Positions 14,476 to 18,212 of a stretch of DNA of 18,212 nucleotides are shown piece after piece. The stretch is from positions 1 to 18,212 of the forward strand of contig DLLE01000061.1 in the NCBI GenBank assembly GCA_002477955.1, read 5' to 3'. Within the stretch, counting starts at the first letter, position 1, and each line of letters opens with the position of its first letter. The DNA is from Treponema sp. UBA7570 (GTDB taxonomy: Bacteria > Spirochaetota > Spirochaetia > Treponematales > Treponemataceae). The translations under genes were made by a program, and so were the position numbers. The notes under the pieces were generated by a model. That model did not search any database, was not told the DNA's origin, and worked only from the letters and a program-made list of their open reading frames with translations.

Positions 14476-16539
14476 ATGAAAAAATTTATTGAATGGTTAA
14501 AAAGTCCAAAAAGCGACATTTTTCTCTTTTTAACTGCAATTCTTCTCTTAAATCTTGTATGCTCAAAGGCATTTTTCCGCCTTGACCTTACAGCCCCAAA
14601 ATCTTATTCGCTTTCACAGTCGAGCAGGCAGATTGTTAAAAATCTTGAACAACCGCTTTCGATAAAAGTATTTTTTACAAAAAATCTGCCGGCTCCCTAC
14701 AACACAATCGATCAGTATATCCGCGATCTTCTGGTTGAATACAAAGGCGCCGCAAATTCAAATTTTTCTGCTGAATTTTTTGACATGGACAAAGAAGAAA
14801 ATCAAAAAATCGCAAGAAATTACGGAATCTCTCAAGTTCAAATTCAAGAATTAAAGAACAACGAAGTCGGTTTTAAGCAGGTCTGGATGGCTTTGACTGT
14901 AAGTTATGCCGACCGAACGGAAATAATCGACGGATTAAGTTCTGCCGACGGCCTTGAATACACCCTCACAACCACAATGAGCCGTCTTATAAGCACAACT
15001 TCGGCTCTTGCAGGATTGCAGGGAAAAGCAAAACTTTCTCTCTATCTGACAAAAAAACTCGAACAGTTCAATATAAACGGCCTCAAAAATCTTGAAAAAA
15101 CAGTTTCTGCCGCATACAAATCTGTAAACTCAAAAAATATGGATAGAATCGAATTTGAAACAATAGATCCTTCTGAGCAAGAAATTCCGGAACTCGTCGA
15201 AAAATACGGAATTCAAAGCCTGAGCTGGCAGGACGCCGACGGAGAAAAAACTGGAGTTATCGGGCTTGTTCTTGAATACGGACAGGAATTTAGGCTTTTG
15301 AACGTAAAAATGTCGCGTTCATTTTTTGGAAACATAATTTCTGGCACAGACAGCCTTGAAGACGAATTGAATGAAAACCTAAAAAGCCTTGTTTCTAAAC
15401 CAAATATTATAGGCTATGTAACAGGACACCGCGAACTCGACTACAAAAACGCACAGTCGCAGGCAAATGCAGCGGTTTTCAATTCAATTATTTCTGACCG
15501 CTACGAATTTAAGGATTTAAATTTAAAAGATGATGAAATTCCTTCCGGCATAAAAAGTGTCGTTATAAACGGCGCAAAAGAAAAATTCGAAGAAATTGAA
15601 CTTTACAAGCTTGACCAATTTTTGCTTCGTGGCGGAAATTTAATTATTTTCGACGACCAGTTTGAAGAAGTTTATCCGCAGGGACAAAACGCATATTACC
15701 AGATTCCGCAGTACAAACCTGTCGACAACGGTCTTGAAACAATTCTCTCAAAATACGGAATTTCTGTCGGAAAAGATTACGTTATGGACGAAAATTGCTA
15801 TGTAAATCAGGATCAGCGTTCAGGTTCAACTCCGCTCTACTTTGCTCCAGTGCTTCAAAAATCAAATCTTGCAAAAAACAGCCCGATTACAAAAAATCTT
15901 GGCTACGTGATTATGCTTCAGAACAGTTCTATCAATGCAGAAAACGCTCAAAAAAATGCAGACGCAAAAGTTACAATTCTTGCTTCATCTTCTAAAAACA
16001 GCTGGCTCGTCAAAGACAACGTTACAGCAATTCCTCAGATGATTCGAAAACCAACCGACAAAAGCGCAATGCAAAGCCAAAATCTTGCTGTTCTTGTAGA
16101 AGGAAAATTCAAAAGCGCTTTTGAAAAAAATCCAGTAGAAAATCAAAACGGTGAATTTAATTTTACCGACCATTACGCAAAAAGCGTTCAAAACGGCAAA
16201 ATTTTTGTAATAGGTTCTTCAAAAATCACGACTGGTCAAGTTATGGACGAAAGCGGCAAACAGCCAGTTGCAATGTTTGTGCGCAACGTCATCGATTACA
16301 TGAACGGCGAAATTGATTTGTGCTCAATGCGGACAAAAGGCTTAAGCTTAAACACTTTAAAAATCAAAAAAGGCATTTCGGCAGACATTGCAAAATATTT
16401 TAACGAATTTGGACTTGTGATTTTGGTTGCGCTGTGCGGTCTTGCAGTTCTTGCAAAAACTACAGCTAAGAAAAGGGCAATCCGCGAAAAATACAATCCA
16501 GACGACAAACGCGAAATTAAGACAGAGGAAACAAAATGA
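14476..16539 (+). CDS. GldG-family ABC-associated protein
   Basis: A 687-residue protein with one membrane span near each end (about 14-33 and 645-661) and a large domain between them that probably lies outside the cytoplasm. The start of that domain (KSYSLSQSSRQIVKNLEQPLSIKVFFTKNLPAPYNTIDQY) is the hallmark of the GldG/PF09822-type family. The central part includes YVTGHRELDY and ILFDDQF-like stretches typical of the family. A basic tail follows the second span. GGAG lies 14 bases before the ATG, a long spacing that may lower its translation relative to its neighbours. It follows the permease by 33 bases and overlaps the next gene by 4 bases (ATGA). It may clamp or connect the ABC complex to an envelope partner; that is inference. 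Confidence 0.85.
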   Translation: MKKFIEWLKSPKSDIFLFLTAILLLNLVCSKAFFRLDLTAPKSYSLSQSSRQIVKNLEQPLSIKVFFTKNLPAPYNTIDQYIRDLLVEYKGAANSNFSAEFFDMDKEENQKIARNYGISQVQIQELKNNEVGFKQVWMALTVSYADRTEIIDGLSSADGLEYTLTTTMSRLISTTSALAGLQGKAKLSLYLTKKLEQFNINGLKNLEKTVSAAYKSVNSKNMDRIEFETIDPSEQEIPELVEKYGIQSLSWQDADGEKTGVIGLVLEYGQEFRLLNVKMSRSFFGNIISGTDSLEDELNENLKSLVSKPNIIGYVTGHRELDYKNAQSQANAAVFNSIISDRYEFKDLNLKDDEIPSGIKSVVINGAKEKFEEIELYKLDQFLLRGGNLIIFDDQFEEVYPQGQNAYYQIPQYKPVDNGLETILSKYGISVGKDYVMDENCYVNQDQRSGSTPLYFAPVLQKSNLAKNSPITKNLGYVIMLQNSSINAENAQKNADAKVTILASSSKNSWLVKDNVTAIPQMIRKPTDKSAMQSQNLAVLVEGKFKSAFEKNPVENQNGEFNFTDHYAKSVQNGKIFVIGSSKITTGQVMDESGKQPVAMFVRNVIDYMNGEIDLCSMRTKGLSLNTLKIKKGISADIAKYFNEFGLVILVALCGLAVLAKTTAKKRAIREKYNPDDKREIKTEETK

Positions 16540-17096
16540 ACTTAAAAAATGCAAAAATAAGAAAAATCGTTTTATTGACGGCAATCGTCATTCTTGCAGC
16601 GATTTACGCTGTTCAACTTGTAACCGGCTCGCGTTCTCCTATAAAAAACTTTATTCTGCGGGAAAAACCGGACACACTTATAATCGAAAACTCTTCGCAA
16701 ACCGTAAAACTTTTTTATGAAGGCGGGCTGTGGTACGTAAGTGAAGAAAAAATCAGCGGCGATGACCAGAAAATCGAAACTTTAGTAAACGCCATCAAAA
16801 ACATAAAAACGCTCGGAACAGTAAGCCGCTCTTCGGCCGTTTCCGAACTCGACAGGTACGGTTTTACAGACTCGCAGACACTTACCGTCAAAGCAGAAAA
16901 ATCTGGAAAAACAATCCGAACCTTAAAAATCGGCAAAAATTCCGAAACAAATCTTTCTTCTTATATTAGGCTCGATGAAAAACCGGAAACTTTGCTTGCT
17001 GACAGAAACCTGCGTTCTATTTTTGAAGTAAAAACCGAAGACCTTGAACAAAAAATTGAACAGCCGCAGGATGAAGAGCAACAGCCTGCAAATTAG
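16536..17096 (+). CDS. DUF4340-like membrane-anchored protein
   Basis: 186 residues with an N-terminal membrane anchor (about 9-27) and one extracytoplasmic domain. The domain shows the DUF4340 pattern: a beta-strand pair around IIENSSQTVKLFYEGGLWYVS, then VNAIKNIKTLGTVSRSSAVSELDRYGF and TLKIGKNSETNLSSYIRLD. The last 20 residues are rich in Gln and Glu. Proteins of this family are often over 300 residues and carry the domain more than once, so this is a short version. The ATGA overlap with the GldG-like gene shows it belongs to the operon. DUF4340 proteins usually accompany GldG-type genes, and their role is unknown. Confidence 0.75.
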   Translation: MNLKNAKIRKIVLLTAIVILAAIYAVQLVTGSRSPIKNFILREKPDTLIIENSSQTVKLFYEGGLWYVSEEKISGDDQKIETLVNAIKNIKTLGTVSRSSAVSELDRYGFTDSQTLTVKAEKSGKTIRTLKIGKNSETNLSSYIRLDEKPETLLADRNLRSIFEVKTEDLEQKIEQPQDEEQQPAN

Positions 17097-17104
17097 CGGC
17101 AATT

Positions 17105-17137
17105 AAAACAAAAAACGCGGACTTCAAAAAGTCCGCG
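17105..17137 (-). terminator. rho-independent terminator of the lipid kinase gene
   Basis: CGCGGACTT pairs perfectly with AAGTCCGCG (9 bp, GC-rich, 4-base loop, 17116-17137). On the minus strand it is followed by six T, G and four more T. It sits 28 bases past the kinase stop. On the plus strand it lacks a T-run, so it probably ends the ABC operon only weakly. Confidence 0.8.
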
Positions 17138-17164
17138 CCTTCGCCTTAAAAAAACAACAAAAAA

Positions 17165-18085
17165 CTAAAGTAAAATTTTTAGTTTTTGCGCTAGACATTC
17201 ATAGTGGATTTTATTAACTTTTCCAAAAAGTTCGCCGTCAGTGTGGCTAACGTTTGGTTCAGAGGTGAACACATCGACAGTCCGGGCTTCTTTCATAAAA
17301 AATCCTTTTATTAAATCCTGCCTTGCCGCAAGCAAAAAAGGAAACGCAATAAAACACTTCCATTTTGGAATTCTCGCCGCAAGAGTAAACGAGAGTTTTC
17401 CGTCATTTGTATTTGCTTTTGGAGCCATTGGAACTCCTCCGCCCTCGCATGGAAAATTCATTGCAGCAAGAAAAATCGCCCTGTCAAATTCCTGAAACGC
17501 TCCGCCGTCAAAACTCACTTTAAAAGTCGAAGTCTTCATTGTAAAAAGCGTTTTTACCGTCATAACGGCATAACTGAGAGAATTCAAATGCAGCTTGTTC
17601 ATTATATTTTTGATTTTTGAGCGGTTAATTTCCGTTCCGACAAGAGCATTTAGTCCAAGTCCCGATGAAATTCCAAAAATCCGCCGTCTTCCGCCGGACT
17701 CAACCATTCCAAGGTCAATTGTTTTTATTCCTGTCGAATTCAAAATCATATCGACAACTTTTTCTGTATTTTTTAACGGCAACCCCAATCCGCGGCTAAA
17801 ATCGTTGCCCGAACCAGTAGGAATTACCATAAATTTTAGCCGTTCAAAGCTGCGGATTCCATTTAAAACTTCGTTAATCGTTCCGTCACCGCCAACGACA
17901 ATCAGGCGAATATCATCATCTTCTTTTTCGCTAATCTGTTCCGCCAAAACCGCCGCATAGCCTTTTGTTTCCGGCACAAATTTTTGATATTTTACACCGC
18001 GTTCATCTAAAATTTTCTGAACCTTGTTCCAAACTCCGACCGCCTGTCCTGAGCCACCGTGCTCATTCACTATAAAATAAAACAT
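17165..18085 (-). CDS. diacylglycerol/lipid kinase family protein (DagK/YegS type)
   Basis: A 306-residue protein with an N-terminal DAGK catalytic domain and the usual two-lobe layout. FIVNEHGGSG (4-13) opens the fold, GGDGTINEVLNG (65-76) is the nucleotide-binding signature, and IPTGSGNDFSRGLG (88-101) is the second conserved block. GISSGLGLNALV lies further on. Members phosphorylate diacylglycerol or other lipids in the inner leaflet; the exact substrate cannot be read off. The protein is soluble or peripheral, with no membrane span. The ATG has only a weak AAGA in front, and a promoter ends 6 bases before it, so translation may be leaderless. A strong terminator follows the gene, so it is probably a single-gene transcript. 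Confidence 0.85.
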   Translation of the reverse strand: MFYFIVNEHGGSGQAVGVWNKVQKILDERGVKYQKFVPETKGYAAVLAEQISEKEDDDIRLIVVGGDGTINEVLNGIRSFERLKFMVIPTGSGNDFSRGLGLPLKNTEKVVDMILNSTGIKTIDLGMVESGGRRRIFGISSGLGLNALVGTEINRSKIKNIMNKLHLNSLSYAVMTVKTLFTMKTSTFKVSFDGGAFQEFDRAIFLAAMNFPCEGGGVPMAPKANTNDGKLSFTLAARIPKWKCFIAFPFLLAARQDLIKGFFMKEARTVDVFTSEPNVSHTDGELFGKVNKIHYECLAQKLKILL

Positions 18086-18091
18086 TCTTCG

Positions 18092-18120
18092 ATTTTAAAA
18101 CACAATCCGGTTCAATTCAA
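18092..18120 (-). promoter_or_regulatory. promoter of the lipid kinase gene
   Basis: On the minus strand, TTGAAT (-35, 18115-18120) and TAAAAT (-10, 18092-18097) are separated by exactly 17 bases. Six bases follow before the ATG, so the start point would coincide with the first base of the start codon. Confidence 0.45.
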
Positions 18121-18130
18121 GCAAAACAGC

Positions 18131-18161
18131 AAAACAAAAAACTGTGTAAAAAACAGTTTTT
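18131..18161. terminator. A/T-rich hairpin with T-run, probably for an off-window gene
   Basis: AAAAACTGT (18137-18145) pairs with ACAGTTTTT (18153-18161), 9 bp around a 7-base loop. On the minus strand a T-rich stretch follows, so it could end a leftward gene beyond the right edge. The remaining bases to 18212 show no gene. Confidence 0.45.
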
Positions 18162-18212
18162 GCACTCTCCGATTTAGTCTTTCCAAATTTTATTTCAGAT
18201 TCTCAACCTGCT

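Noticed and set aside
12660..16539. The Gld-like genes as evidence for gliding motility
   Set aside because: Only the ABC part is present. The rest of the gliding machinery is absent from the window, and the same ABC family occurs in many non-gliding bacteria.

Overview
The window looks like a chromosomal segment of a flagellated, two-membrane, low-GC bacterium, most probably a Treponema-like spirochaete. This is inferred from several things together: fliS and a FlgN-like gene behind a textbook sigma-28 (FliA-type) promoter, a LolA-like periplasmic lipoprotein carrier (which implies an outer membrane), AT-rich spacers, and the overall protein style. I cannot name a species. No phage, transposase, CRISPR array, tRNA or rRNA gene was seen.

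Layout, left to right. 1-244 is a GC-rich palindromic cluster followed by an AT-rich promoter region. 245-2022 (+) holds a 53-residue unknown protein and an NhaC-family Na+/H+ antiporter, probably one transcript. 2031-2106 is a long imperfect inverted repeat between converging genes. 2121-12366 (-) is a run of genes all on the minus strand. In order of transcription they are: a small-multidrug-export-family membrane protein, a YgjP-type metallopeptidase, fliS, a FlgN-like chaperone, ftsH, a lolA-like gene, a RodZ-like membrane HTH protein, rimO and a UvrD/PcrA-type helicase. Overlaps or very short gaps tie together ftsH-lolA, rodZ-rimO-helicase, fliS-flgN and the first two genes. The sigma-28 promoter in front of fliS separates the flagellar pair. 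A terminator-like hairpin lies between lolA and rodZ.

12367-12659 is an intergenic stretch of 293 bases. It begins with an 11-bp perfect inverted repeat that overlaps the start codon of the leftward gene. It continues with an extended -10 promoter and a leader of about 140 bases with strong, nested and possibly pseudoknotted RNA folding potential. 12660-17096 (+) is a compact operon for a Gld-type ABC system: ATPase, ABC-2 permease, GldG-like protein and a short DUF4340-like protein. 17165-18085 (-) is a diacylglycerol/lipid kinase-family gene with a clear terminator at its 3' end and a promoter so close to the ATG that the mRNA may be leaderless.

Most genes are housekeeping: cell envelope, protein quality control, ribosome modification, DNA repair and flagellar chaperones. 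The most novel-looking element is the structured leader at 12491-12631 ahead of the ABC operon. The dyad over the start codon at 12362-12390 and the two repeat elements come next.
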